From: Thiotrichaceae bacterium
Lineage (GTDB): Bacteria > Pseudomonadota > Gammaproteobacteria > Thiotrichales > Thiotrichaceae
DNA length: 16,854 nt
NCBI GenBank assembly: GCA_027009095.1
Contig: JALVDG010000039.1
Span: forward strand, 1 to 16,854
Direction of reading: 5' to 3'
Below, in pieces: positions 1-8,074 of the stretch. Each line of letters begins with the position of its first letter. Positions within the stretch are counted from its first letter, which is position 1. The notes beneath the pieces were generated by a model. It saw only the letters and a program-made list of their open reading frames with translations, was not told where the DNA came from and did not search any database. The translations under genes and the position numbers were made by a program.

Positions 1-281
1 TAGTTTTTATATTAAATAACAAACAATTAGAAAGACTTTTATACAATTTAACAGGTTTAATATTGCTCAAGAATAAAAAGTATAGCTTATGAAACTAATT
101 ACAGTAGCTAATTAAGCAATAGACAGTGAGTAATTTTTTAGTCTATATTTTAGAAAGCTCGTCATGAAATATAGTATTCTTAATACGATTAGAATATACC
201 CATTGAAATCTACGAAACTAAAATATATACATGTCGGGTACCGTGTGATCATGGGCATATTCCAGAAAGTAGCTATTTTTA

Positions 282-998
282 ATGCTAACGGAAAACTACA
301 ACTTAAACCAAAATTTTACCATGTCTATAGTTATCAATAATTACTTTGTTGCTTCTTTTAGCATTCTACTATTTTTCGTTAGCCTTTGCTCCTCTCTTCA
401 TGCAGAAGAAAAATACAAAGTGGGATTAACCGTAGATATTCCATATGTGGATATAGAGTATAAAGGAAATAAAATTCGTATTAAACGAATACAAAATACA
501 CTCAATAAGTTAACAGATAACTATAGCAAAACATCAAGACCATGCCCTCCTTTCTGCATTACTCCTATCGAAGCAGAAAAAAATGTGAAAACAGTAGGTG
601 AACTAGAGGTAATCAATTTTATAAAAAATGAAATTAACTCAGGTAGCGGACTATTAATTGATGCTCGATTGAGTGAATTTTATGACACAGAAACGCTGCC
701 AGGTGCTATTAATATTCCATTTACTCTTTTTAATACTCCCTCAATCAAAGAAATAGCTCCTTTACTCGGAGTTAAGAAAAAAGAAAATGGCTTTGATTTT
801 TCTGAAGCTAAAATTTTATATTTATTTTGTAATGGTCCATGGTGCTCCCAATCTCCCCTAGCAATTAAAGCACTTGTTAAATTCGGTTACCCTACAAATA
901 AAATATACTACTATAGAGGGGGTATGCAATTGTGGAAGCTATTCAGCCTTACCACAGTCCTACCAAAACCTAATCAGATAGACAAACAGGTAAAATAA
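282..998 (+). CDS. Exported rhodanese-domain protein
   Basis: Probable periplasmic single-domain rhodanese (sulfurtransferase fold), 238 aa from this ATG. Residues 22-41 are a hydrophobic signal segment ending SSLHA, with likely cleavage before EEKYK. The ATG at 321 (codon 14) would place the signal peptide right at the N-terminus and may be the true start; neither ATG has a clear ribosome binding site, and the signal n-region lacks Lys and Arg. The rhodanese domain covers about residues 105-220: LLIDARL (Asp127), PGAINIP, then the active-site loop CNGPWCSQS with the expected catalytic Cys183 and a second Cys188, and the closing RGGMQLW. A CPPFC motif at 88-92 lies before the domain; I recall similar motifs in other periplasmic rhodaneses. 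The LysM gene follows after one base, so they are probably cotranscribed. The sulfur donor and acceptor are unknown. Confidence 0.85.
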   Translation: MLTENYNLNQNFTMSIVINNYFVASFSILLFFVSLCSSLHAEEKYKVGLTVDIPYVDIEYKGNKIRIKRIQNTLNKLTDNYSKTSRPCPPFCITPIEAEKNVKTVGELEVINFIKNEINSGSGLLIDARLSEFYDTETLPGAINIPFTLFNTPSIKEIAPLLGVKKKENGFDFSEAKILYLFCNGPWCSQSPLAIKALVKFGYPTNKIYYYRGGMQLWKLFSLTTVLPKPNQIDKQVK

Positions 999-999
999 C

Positions 1000-2040
1000 G
1001 TGTATCAATTCCCCGACTCTACTGACAATATATATCACCCTGACCATGAAGTCAGTGATAAGCCAATAAATACCAAAAAGCGCATTAAATTTATTTTGAT
1101 TGCTAATTTATTGCTAGCTATCTTTATTGCAGTGATAGCTTGGTTTTTATTCTTCTTTGACTCAAATGACAAGCCTAGTCCTACTGCTGTAACACCCTCC
1201 CCTCTCCCTGTTAAAAATGAAAAGACAGCAGCGAGTAATTTCACCCCTATAATTACCGAATCAACTACTGCCGAGCCTCACATCGAAAATACAGCAAAAA
1301 AGTCAAACTCAGATATTAAACCGATAATAAAGACGATAGATGAAGAAAAAACAGAAATAAATAGCAAACTAACAACAAAGACGCAAAAGCCACTATCGGC
1401 TGTTGATGCCATCACTCTGGAACTAGAAAAAAACAAAAAAAAGAAAGTACCTATTACCACTTCCCAACAAAAAAATGAAAAATCAAGTAAAAATAGCTAT
1501 TACTTAAAACCGAATCAAATAATTGTTAATAGCCCAGAAAACAAGTTATTAGATGACATATTAATAAAAAATACTAACAGCACTAAACGCTCTCTAACAA
1601 AAGAGTTAGCGACCATGAATAATTCCAACGTATCACAAAAACCTAAAGAAATTATAAAAAATAGTGATATCCATAACAGTGTTATGCTTAAAAAAATGAG
1701 TGATGTTGATAAAATCGTGGCAGCAATGCAAAAAAATGCCGTAGCACCCCAAGTGACTACAGTAGATAAAATAGAACAAAAAGTTAAAAATCTACTCAAA
1801 AATAGACAAAATAAAGATACAAAAAGTGACAAGTATATAAAAAAAATAGAACAAGAAGCCACTTTGAATAAAAGAGAAATGCGTATTCTGACAGTTAAAC
1901 AAGGTGAATCTATTTGGGATATTGCAGTACGAGCCTATGGAGATGGTCAAGCCTATAAAAAAATTCTAAATGCAAATCCATTAATAAAGGAAAATCCTGA
2001 CCTACTTAAAAAAGGAGTTACATTACATGTACCCAAATAA
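1000..2040 (+). CDS. Membrane-anchored LysM-domain protein
   Basis: A 346-aa bitopic membrane protein starting at GTG, with an AGG ribosome binding site at 988-990 inside the end of the rhodanese gene. The N-terminal 30 residues end in a basic stretch (KKRIK), followed by one transmembrane segment at about 31-53. Residues 55-288 are a low-complexity Lys/Asn/Thr/Ser/Pro-rich linker with no recognisable fold. The C-terminal residues 296-345 form a LysM module: LTVKQGESIWDIA, AYGDG, ILNANPLI and GVTLHVPK. LysM domains bind N-acetylglucosamine-containing glycans, so the topology suggests cytoplasmic N-terminus, long periplasmic tether and a peptidoglycan-binding head. The position one base after an exported rhodanese suggests a shared envelope role, but I do not recognise a named gene. 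It resembles FimV-like proteins only in having a membrane anchor and LysM. Confidence 0.85.
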   Translation: MYQFPDSTDNIYHPDHEVSDKPINTKKRIKFILIANLLLAIFIAVIAWFLFFFDSNDKPSPTAVTPSPLPVKNEKTAASNFTPIITESTTAEPHIENTAKKSNSDIKPIIKTIDEEKTEINSKLTTKTQKPLSAVDAITLELEKNKKKKVPITTSQQKNEKSSKNSYYLKPNQIIVNSPENKLLDDILIKNTNSTKRSLTKELATMNNSNVSQKPKEIIKNSDIHNSVMLKKMSDVDKIVAAMQKNAVAPQVTTVDKIEQKVKNLLKNRQNKDTKSDKYIKKIEQEATLNKREMRILTVKQGESIWDIAVRAYGDGQAYKKILNANPLIKENPDLLKKGVTLHVPK

Positions 2041-2090
2041 ATTATCAGGAGTTATTAAAGACTCTCTGCGTTATACTTTGATATTATTTA

Positions 2091-2212
2091 CCTGAATCAG
2101 TGACCTCAATCGGATAACAGGAGATAAGATATTGTTTTAGCAGGAATTTTTTTAAAACCCCTGATAAATCAATAGCTTATTCACTATGTCGTAATCAAGT
2201 CACAGACTCAGG
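2091..2212 (+). mobile_element. Family B miniature element, copy B1
   Basis: A 122-bp non-coding element. The left end CCTGAATCAGTGACCTCAAT is matched in reverse complement by the right end (CCTGAGTCTGTGACTTGATT), giving imperfect inverted repeats of about 20 bp. It is flanked by the direct repeat ATTTA (2086-2090 and 2213-2217), as expected for a 5-bp target duplication. The second copy, at 11791-11916, is in the opposite orientation and shares the ends and an internal block (GAATAAGCTATTGATT, reading the minus strand here). It has no transposase, so it would need to be mobilised in trans. Confidence 0.75.
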
Positions 2213-2229
2213 ATTTATATAAAGTAGAC

Positions 2230-2369
2230 ATAACTACTCAGCATAATCGATAACTGCTCAGACTGCGCTCTATTTTGTTCGAGCTCAAGGAAAAAGTGGA
2301 GTTTACAGGCATAAATAAGCACTTTTAATGTAGAAATCGGGAAAAATAGAGTGCGATTTGAGTAGTTGC
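2230..2369 (+). mobile_element. Family A miniature element, copy A1 (long form)
   Basis: A non-coding element with imperfect 28-bp inverted repeats: the inner left end TAACTGCTCA...CTCTATTTTG from 2250 pairs with the right end ending at 2369 (reverse complement GCAACTACTCA...CTCTATTTTT). An additional outer left end, TAACTACTCAG at 2231-2241, lies 8 bp before the inner one. I see no convincing target duplication at either boundary of this copy. The internal sequence matches copies A2, A3 and A4 in the same orientation. Confidence 0.75.
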
Positions 2370-2435
2370 CAAAAATCTACAAAAAAGAAAAGATATAAGA
2401 GCTACTAATTTAAACACACCACAGGAAAAAATACG

Positions 2436-2939
2436 ATGGCACGAGGAGTCAACAAAGTAATTTTAATCGGCACTCTAGGTAATGACCCTGAAGTCAAATA
2501 TATGCCTAATGGCGGTGCGGTGACTAACTTAAGTATCGCAACGAATGAATCTTGGACTGATAAAAATACAGGACAAAAACAGGAGCGTACAGAATGGCAT
2601 CGCATCGTTGCTTTTCGTCGTTTAGCAGAAATTATGGGTGAATACCTTCGTAAGGGCTCACAAGTTTATATTGAGGGAAAATTACAAACCAGAAAATGGC
2701 AGGATCAAAGTGGTCAAGACCGCTATATAACTGAAATTATTGCAAATGAAATGCATATGCTAGGTGGTCGAAGCGGTGGTACGGGTGATTTTTCTGGATC
2801 AAATAACAATCAACAGCAACAAGCAGCCCCTCAAAATCAATCATCTGCTCCACAACAACAAGCCCCTGCTCAGCAAAACTCTGCTCCAGCACAAAATACT
2901 GGTAGTTTTGATGATTTTGATGATGATATTCCATTCTAA
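2436..2939 (+). CDS. ssb: Single-stranded DNA-binding protein
   Basis: SSB coats single-stranded DNA as a tetramer during replication, recombination and repair, and recruits partner proteins through its acidic tail. The 167-aa product starts [20 protein letters not shown] and has an OB fold over about residues 5-110. Trp40, Trp54, Phe60 and Trp88 sit at the same positions as the DNA-stacking aromatics of E. coli SSB. Residues 111-155 are a flexible Gln/Ala/Pro/Ser-rich linker, and the tail ends [10 protein letters not shown], the conserved partner-binding peptide. Length is slightly under the 178 aa of E. coli. The start has an AGGA ribosome binding site at 2423-2426. It stands alone downstream of two inserted miniature elements and ends at a strong two-way terminator. 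Confidence 0.97.
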   Translation: MARGVNKVILIGTLGNDPEVKYMPNGGAVTNLSIATNESWTDKNTGQKQERTEWHRIVAFRRLAEIMGEYLRKGSQVYIEGKLQTRKWQDQSGQDRYITEIIANEMHMLGGRSGGTGDFSGSNNNQQQQAAPQNQSSAPQQQAPAQQNSAPAQNTGSFDDFDDDIPF

Positions 2940-2969
2940 ATTTAGTATATATATTTAAGTATGAATAGC

Positions 2970-2995
2970 AAAAAGCCTCTATTAAGAGGCTTTTT
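2970..2995. terminator. Bidirectional rho-independent terminator
   Basis: A perfect 11-bp stem, AAAAAGCCTCT / AGAGGCTTTTT, with the 4-base loop ATTA. The T tract on each strand lets it end both ssb (+) and the convergent pteridine reductase gene (-). The stop codon of the minus-strand gene (2994-2996) overlaps the hairpin arm. Confidence 0.9.
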
Positions 2996-3737
2996 AATGG
3001 TTTAATACCCTCCCTCCATCGACAGGAATTACTTGTCCTGTTATATAGTCTGCATCTCGCACTAAAAATAGAATAGTTTTTGCTATGTCCTGAGGTGTGC
3101 CCATACGCTTCAAAGCAGTCTTAGATAATAGCTCCTCTTGATCACTTTCATTTTCTGCTTGCTCTGGCCACAATATTGCTCCAGGTGCTACGCCATTGAC
3201 ACGAATATCGGGACCAAGCTCTCTAGCGAGCGACTGTGTTAACATTAACAATGCTGATTTTGCCATACTGTAAACAGGGTAATTTTTCATAGGTCTAATA
3301 CCGTGAATATCAACAATATTAATAATACACCCCTGTGTTAGCTTTAAATATGGCACAACAGCTTGAGATAAAAATAATGGGGCTTTTACATTACTCCCCA
3401 TTAAATCATCCCAGTCATTTTCTGTAATTTCTCCAACTTTTGTAGGATAAAAAGTTGAAGCATTGTTAACCAAAATATCAAGTCGTCCCATCTTTTTAAT
3501 AATACTATCAACCATCTCCTCTATTTTTTTTATATTATTTAGGTCTGCCTGAACAAGAAAACATGAGTCGTCACGCAAATTATTTAGCTCTAAGAATAGT
3601 TTTTTCGCATCTTTTGATGAGTGACGATAATGCACAACTACATTTGCTCCAGCTGCATGCAAAGTACGAACGGTATCTGCACCAATACGTCTAGCCGAGC
3701 CAGTTACTAGAGCGACTTTACCTTTTAAGTTACTCAT
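2994..3737 (-). CDS. Pteridine reductase (SDR family, FolM/PTR1-like)
   Basis: A 247-aa short-chain dehydrogenase/reductase expected to use NADPH to reduce dihydropteridines or dihydrofolate in the cytoplasm. The Rossmann nucleotide motif is TGSARRIG at residues 12-19; this TGxxxRxG form is the hallmark of pteridine reductases within the SDR family. NNAS is at 91-94. The usual SDR serine is replaced by Asp143 (IVDIHG), followed by Tyr156 and Lys160 in YSMAK, the Asp-Tyr-Lys arrangement of PTR1. PG at 185-186 and the C-terminal VDGG also fit. A strong GGGAGGA ribosome binding site (3741-3747) supports the start. It diverges from the methyltransferase gene and converges on ssb. FolM (dihydromonapterin reductase) is the closest named function, but the physiological substrate cannot be read from sequence, so no symbol is given. 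Confidence 0.88.
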   Translation of the reverse strand: MSNLKGKVALVTGSARRIGADTVRTLHAAGANVVVHYRHSSKDAKKLFLELNNLRDDSCFLVQADLNNIKKIEEMVDSIIKKMGRLDILVNNASTFYPTKVGEITENDWDDLMGSNVKAPLFLSQAVVPYLKLTQGCIINIVDIHGIRPMKNYPVYSMAKSALLMLTQSLARELGPDIRVNGVAPGAILWPEQAENESDQEELLSKTALKRMGTPQDIAKTILFLVRDADYITGQVIPVDGGRVLNH

Positions 3738-3857
3738 TCATCCTCCCAAGAAGTTCTATATTTATACTTTATCCATTTTAATACAACACCATATCTTTCA
3801 TGCAAAAAACTTTATCGATAGTGTATAGTCTATTCTCTCTATTATTCCTTATAGCAC

Positions 3858-5024
3858 ATGAAATTCATCTCCAAATTACCAATACCACCAACTAATGCTC
3901 TTGAGCATAGTCATAAGCTCGTCTCTAAAATACAAAAAGCTATACAGCAAAATAATGGATCAATCTCATTCCGTAGATACATGGATATGGCGTTGTACGA
4001 GAAAAATTTAGGCTATTATGTTGCTGGCTCTAGAAAGATAGGGAAATCAGGTGATTTTACTACAGCTCCTGAAATATCCCCGTTATTTTCTCAATGCCTT
4101 GCGAATAGATGCTTAGAAATATTGCAAGAAAAACAAAGTAATATACTCGAACTAGGCGCAGGCTCTGGCATTATGGCGGTAGAATTAATGTTAGAATTAG
4201 AGAGAGAGTTATGCCTGCCCGAACACTACTTTATACTCGACTTAAGCCCCGATTTAAAACAGCGACAAAAAGAAACAATAGAACAATTAGCTCCACATTT
4301 ACTACATCATTTTATATGGTTAGATAAACTCCCAGAATCCTTTAAGGGGGTAATACTTGCCAATGAAGTGCTAGATGCCATGCCCATTGAGTTGTTTACC
4401 ATCCACAACAGTAACATCTATCAACATCAGGTTGCATGGAAAGAAGATCAACTAGTTGAACAACTAAACCCTGCACCAGAACAACTAAGTCGCTTAATTG
4501 CCAATTTAAATATAAATAGTAGCTCACCTTACACTTCAGAAATAAATTTAAATCTTGATGGTTGGTTTAAAAGCATATCTGAAGCACTGTCTCAAGGTAT
4601 CCTTATATTGATTGATTATGGTTATACTGCAAAAGAGTATTACCATATAGACAGAAACAAAGGAACCTTAATCTGTCACTATCAGCATCGCGTTACTGAG
4701 TTCCCTTTACTCTATCCAGGTTTACAAGATATAACTGCCAGCGTAAATTTTACCGCTGTTGCAGAGTCAGCAGATAAAGCAGACCTACAAGTAGTTACAT
4801 ATACGACTCAGGCTGCTTTTTTAGCATCAAATAATTTAGAAAAATTCTTTATAAGAAGACTCGAAGAGTTACCTGAAGATCAATACAAACTAGCTCAAGA
4901 AGTTAGAACACTTAGTCTCCCTTCAGAAATGGGAGAAAGATTTAAAGTTATTATCCTTGGAAAAGGCGTTAATGAAAAATTAGATCCTGTATCTGCTCAA
5001 GTAGACCAGAGATACAAATTATAG
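3858..5024 (+). CDS. MidA/NDUFAF7-family SAM-dependent methyltransferase
   Basis: A 388-aa class I methyltransferase of the COG1565 family, whose mitochondrial member NDUFAF7/MidA methylates an arginine of a complex I subunit. Seen here: the N-terminal family block ISFRRYMDMALYEKNLGYY (37-55), GDFTTAPEIS (65-74), the SAM-binding loop ELGAGSG (98-104), DLSPDLK (128-134) and ANEVLDAMP (168-176). Length is normal for the family. The start is set by the N-terminal pattern (proline-rich, then EHSHKLVSKIQ), because no clear ribosome binding site is visible. It lies 120 bp from the divergent pteridine reductase gene. No complex I genes are in the window, so the bacterial substrate is uncertain. Confidence 0.88.
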   Translation: MKFISKLPIPPTNALEHSHKLVSKIQKAIQQNNGSISFRRYMDMALYEKNLGYYVAGSRKIGKSGDFTTAPEISPLFSQCLANRCLEILQEKQSNILELGAGSGIMAVELMLELERELCLPEHYFILDLSPDLKQRQKETIEQLAPHLLHHFIWLDKLPESFKGVILANEVLDAMPIELFTIHNSNIYQHQVAWKEDQLVEQLNPAPEQLSRLIANLNINSSSPYTSEINLNLDGWFKSISEALSQGILILIDYGYTAKEYYHIDRNKGTLICHYQHRVTEFPLLYPGLQDITASVNFTAVAESADKADLQVVTYTTQAAFLASNNLEKFFIRRLEELPEDQYKLAQEVRTLSLPSEMGERFKVIILGKGVNEKLDPVSAQVDQRYKL

Positions 5025-5044
5025 ATTAATAACTCGATACTGGT

Positions 5045-5674
5045 TTATATTTTGAATTTATTTCCACAAAAACGGCATCGACACCAATCTCCATCTTGAA
5101 CACCAAGCCAATGTGGTGGCAATATTTTGTTTATGTTTTGACTTTCACAAACAGGACAAGATACCCATTTTGATTCTGAATTATCATCTAACTCTTCATT
5201 TTTCAAACCTATCACACGTTGTGATCCCCAGCTCGTAGACTCCACCAAAAATTTATCTTGTTTTGACTCCTCATTTTCTCCATACATTATTATAAGCTTC
5301 TGGCACTGTTTTCTAAATGGCTCAAGTATACCGACAGCATCTATTGCAGTTCTAAATTCAACGAGCAAATCAATAGATGGAACTTTTGCTTGATAACCAA
5401 TATGAAGAAAACCTATCAGCTGAAATTGATGCTTAGCCCACTTAAGCAATGATTTATCATCTAGACACAACAATTCTTGAGCTGCGAGAAGGCGTAATAA
5501 AAAGACTTGATCCTCTGCGCTACTAGAAATTAATTTTTTTTCTTCAAAAAATTGTAAATATCGCGACCAAGGAAAGCCTTTAGTAAAAACCATTAACGTC
5601 GATATAAAACGCGAATTCGGTGCTATAAAAGCATCCTCTTTTTTTACTGATCCAGTGCTTACAGAAGGTTTCAA
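5045..5674 (-). CDS. Small protein: transposase N-terminal-like domain plus zinc ribbon
   Basis: I do not recognise a named gene. The TTG at 5674 is preferred: GGAGGA at 5681-5686 lies 6 bases upstream, giving 209 aa; an upstream TTG at 5704 would add 10 residues that include the codons of this ribosome binding site. Residues 50-128 resemble the N-terminal domain of IS5-type (InsH-like, DUF772) transposases: a helical LLRLLAAQELLCLDDKSLLK stretch, GFLHIG, KVPS and VEFRTAIDAVGI. There is no DDE catalytic domain after it. Instead residues 173-203 form a zinc ribbon: CPVC, a 21-residue insert ending DGDW, then CRCRFCGNKF. The frame is intact. It may be a domesticated transposase fragment acting as a DNA-binding protein, or a remnant of a split transposase. 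It converges on the methyltransferase gene, with 20 bp between stops. Confidence 0.7.
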   Translation of the reverse strand: MKPSVSTGSVKKEDAFIAPNSRFISTLMVFTKGFPWSRYLQFFEEKKLISSSAEDQVFLLRLLAAQELLCLDDKSLLKWAKHQFQLIGFLHIGYQAKVPSIDLLVEFRTAIDAVGILEPFRKQCQKLIIMYGENEESKQDKFLVESTSWGSQRVIGLKNEELDDNSESKWVSCPVCESQNINKILPPHWLGVQDGDWCRCRFCGNKFKI

Positions 5675-5966
5675 TCCCTGTCCTCCAATTCTAAAAAGTA
5701 ACAAACTTAGGGGTTATATTTAGAATTAAGGATAAGTAAGTAAGAGCAGTATAGAAATATAATAGAGGTATTACGGTATAGATTAGCAGACAGCCAGAAA
5801 AATTATAGAGGAATTATATTCACCTATTTATATATTAAAAATCATAAAGTTAAAAAGAGATGTTTCGTAAATCAAGTATCATATACCGAACATCGTATAA
5901 AACACTACTCTCAAACAAGCCATATTAAACTGACGGATACAGAGAGTAGTAGTACTCCCAACAAGT

Positions 5967-6113
5967 GTAACTACTCAGTATATTTATTCGGTAACTGCTC
6001 AAATTGCGCTCTATTTTGTTCCAGCTCAAGGCAAAAGGGCGGGAGTTTATCAGTATAAATGAGCACTTTTAACGTAGAAATCGGGCAAAATAGAGTTCAA
6101 GCTGAGTAATTAC
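5967..6113 (+). mobile_element. Family A miniature element, copy A2 (long form)
   Basis: A 147-bp non-coding element. The outer left end GTAACTACTCAG (5967-5978) is followed after 12 bp by the inner left end GTAACTGCTCAA from 5991. The right end closes with GCTGAGTAATTAC at 6113. Inner left and right ends pair as imperfect 28-bp inverted repeats around CTCTATTTTG / CAAAATAGAG. The spacer between the two left ends is 4 bp longer than in the other long copies. No clear target duplication remains. Confidence 0.75.
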
Positions 6114-6117
6114 AAAC

Positions 6118-6143
6118 ATTCAACTAATAAAATTTAGTTGGAT
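6118..6143 (-). terminator. Possible weak terminator of ppiD
   Basis: CAACTAA / TTAGTTG with a 6-base loop, extendable by three pairs including one wobble, starts 39 bases past the ppiD stop codon. It lacks a strong T tract on the minus strand, so termination here is only a possibility. Confidence 0.35.
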
Positions 6144-6181
6144 TAATTCTATTTACAAACTTAAAGAAAATGGTACACAAT

Positions 6182-8074
6182 TTAATTTTCTTCTTTTTCA
6201 GGGAATATAACAATATCTGCTTCTTCTCGTAACGCTTTGATTACGGCACTATATTCACGTGTGGCCAGAGCATTTACAAAGGAATCTTTAGCCGTATCAT
6301 CTGCCTTGATATCGCCATCTGTTACAGATTTTAAGGCTATTAGTACATAATCTCCAATAGGAAGGATAGTATTTGAGAACTCTGGAACATTGCTCTTTGG
6401 GATATTTATAGCAAACACTTTTCTAACGACATCTACAGACGGCTTAGTAGCCTTCCGATCAACCGCTTTAAACGTTTCAACTGCATCAGGAGTGACTCCA
6501 ATATCAGATAATGCAGACCAATTTCCAGTCGTTTTTAGCTTAGCTAATAAAGCCTCTCCTTTATTATTAACAAGTTTTCGAGCTTTAGTATCTATGATAG
6601 ATTTTTTTATTTGCTCACTTACCTCAGCCATAGGCTTTAACCTAGCACTCTCCTTAGAGTTTAAGCGGATAACGGCAACATCTGTATCTGATATCTCTAT
6701 TAATGGAGAGTTCTTACCTTCGTTAAGTACCGCATTAGAAAACGACTCAGCTAATATTTTAGGAATAGCAGTAAAGTCTTTTCCGCCAGTACGTGTAAAC
6801 CAATCACTTGTCTTTACCTCTAAGCCAACAGCTTGAGCTGCAGGATCAAGGCTACTATCATTTTCAAAAGCAAGAGTTTGTAGCTTTTCAAGATGATCTT
6901 GAAATATTTTATCAACCTCCTCTCGACGATAATCCTTTTCGACTGATGATTTTACTTCCTCTAAGCTTTTTTGTATTTCTGCTTTAATTTCTGATACTTT
7001 GATAATTTCATAACCTAAATATGTTTTTACTGGTTTTGAAATTTGACCCTTTTCTAATGAAAAGACAATATCATCAAAAACACCGCCACGATCCCCCCTT
7101 GCAAAAAATCCCATATCACCTGCTTTTTTTGCCGCTTCTTTATCCTCTGAGTTATTGCTTGCAACACTTTCAAAGGTAACTTTTCCTGATGAAATATCAT
7201 TATAAAATGCTTCTGCTTGCTTTTTAGCCTTCTCTTCATCTCCTCCCGCTTTAATTAAAATATGAGATACTTTTCTCTGCTCTGGCTCTGCATATCGAGC
7301 TGCATTTTCATCAAAATATGATTGTAATGAGTCAGGAGTTACAACAACATCATCTAAAAGATCATCAACTTTCAATCGTACATAATTAATCTTAACTTTT
7401 TCTTGAGTCATAAATTCATTAGAATGGGAATCATAGTAAGCCTTAACTTCATCATCTGTTATTTCGACCCCTTCTTTAAAGTCATCGACCTTTAAAGTAT
7501 AAGTTTCAAAATCACGCTTTTGATTTAACAAGGCTTGGTATTTAGCTACTTGAACAGTGGGAAGAAAACTAGTTTTCTTTATACCCTCCGACAATTGCTT
7601 ATTAGAAATATCTTTACGCAACGCTGACTCATAACTTGCTTTATTACGGCGATTTGAGGTCAATAATTGCTCATAGATTTTTCGATCAAAAACACCGTCC
7701 TTTTGAAAGGCAGGTGTATTAGAAATAACCGAAAACACTTCCGCATCACTCGCCAGATAACCATTATTTTCTGCCTCTTGACGTAACAGTTCTTGATTAA
7801 TAAGTCCTTCTAATACTTGTGACTTAAGCGTTTTGTCATCAAAACCTGCGGGTAATTTTCCTTGAAACATAGCCACTAATCGTTGTTTTTGCTGTAATAA
7901 TTCATTTTTGACTTCTGAAAAAGGGATTTCTTCCCCATTAACGGTTGCCGCAATCAGCTTATCCCCACCTCCTAAATAAGAATTTATTCCAAAAAGAGCA
8001 AATGGAATACTTATTAAGAAAACAATTGTGTACGCAAGCCAGCCTTTAGCTTTATCATGTATATTTTGAAGCAT
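6182..8074 (-). CDS. ppiD: Periplasmic folding chaperone PpiD
   Basis: PpiD is an inner-membrane-anchored chaperone that meets proteins leaving the Sec translocon. The 630-aa length compares with 623 in E. coli. A short cytoplasmic N-terminus (MLQNIHDKAKGW) leads into one transmembrane segment at about 12-34. A SurA-like N-terminal chaperone region follows (about 40-180), then a parvulin/PpiC domain at 265-361 (KVSHILIKAGGDEE, KAGDMGFFARGD, LEKGQISKPV, GYEIIKV), then a long C-terminal chaperone region. The parvulin histidine usually found in GYHIIK is Glu356, suggesting weak or absent isomerase activity, as reported for the E. coli protein. The position downstream of hupB matches E. coli and Pseudomonas, except for the tRNA-Val and tRNA-Asp genes between. 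The ribosome binding site is weak (AAGAAA). Confidence 0.95.
   Translation of the reverse strand: MLQNIHDKAKGWLAYTIVFLISIPFALFGINSYLGGGDKLIAATVNGEEIPFSEVKNELLQQKQRLVAMFQGKLPAGFDDKTLKSQVLEGLINQELLRQEAENNGYLASDAEVFSVISNTPAFQKDGVFDRKIYEQLLTSNRRNKASYESALRKDISNKQLSEGIKKTSFLPTVQVAKYQALLNQKRDFETYTLKVDDFKEGVEITDDEVKAYYDSHSNEFMTQEKVKINYVRLKVDDLLDDVVVTPDSLQSYFDENAARYAEPEQRKVSHILIKAGGDEEKAKKQAEAFYNDISSGKVTFESVASNNSEDKEAAKKAGDMGFFARGDRGGVFDDIVFSLEKGQISKPVKTYLGYEIIKVSEIKAEIQKSLEEVKSSVEKDYRREEVDKIFQDHLEKLQTLAFENDSSLDPAAQAVGLEVKTSDWFTRTGGKDFTAIPKILAESFSNAVLNEGKNSPLIEISDTDVAVIRLNSKESARLKPMAEVSEQIKKSIIDTKARKLVNNKGEALLAKLKTTGNWSALSDIGVTPDAVETFKAVDRKATKPSVDVVRKVFAINIPKSNVPEFSNTILPIGDYVLIALKSVTDGDIKADDTAKDSFVNALATREYSAVIKALREEADIVIFPEKEEN

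Larger units (their letters stand above)
2041..2435. other. Intergenic spacer filled by two miniature elements
   Basis: No gene is visible. The spacer is mostly occupied by a family B element (2091-2212) and a family A element (2230-2369), 17 bp apart. Only 66 bp separate the second element from the ssb start. A TATAAG at 2394-2399 is a possible -10 box for ssb, but I see no well-placed -35 box, so I do not call a promoter. Confidence 0.7.
5705..6181. other. Intergenic spacer with a family A element
   Basis: No gene is visible. The spacer holds the upstream region of the zinc-ribbon gene, the family A element A2 (5967-6113) and a weak hairpin just beyond the ppiD stop codon. The remaining sequence, 5705-5966, is AT-rich with no clear promoter or coding frame. 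Confidence 0.6.

Noticed and set aside
5904..5950. Inverted repeat ACTACTCTC / GAGAGTAGT with a 29-base gap
   Set aside because: The arms are only 9 bp, the gap is long, and there is no second copy or T tract; chance is likely.
6390..6836. 148-codon plus-strand frame inside ppiD
   Set aside because: It is antisense to a well-supported gene and shows no family motifs.
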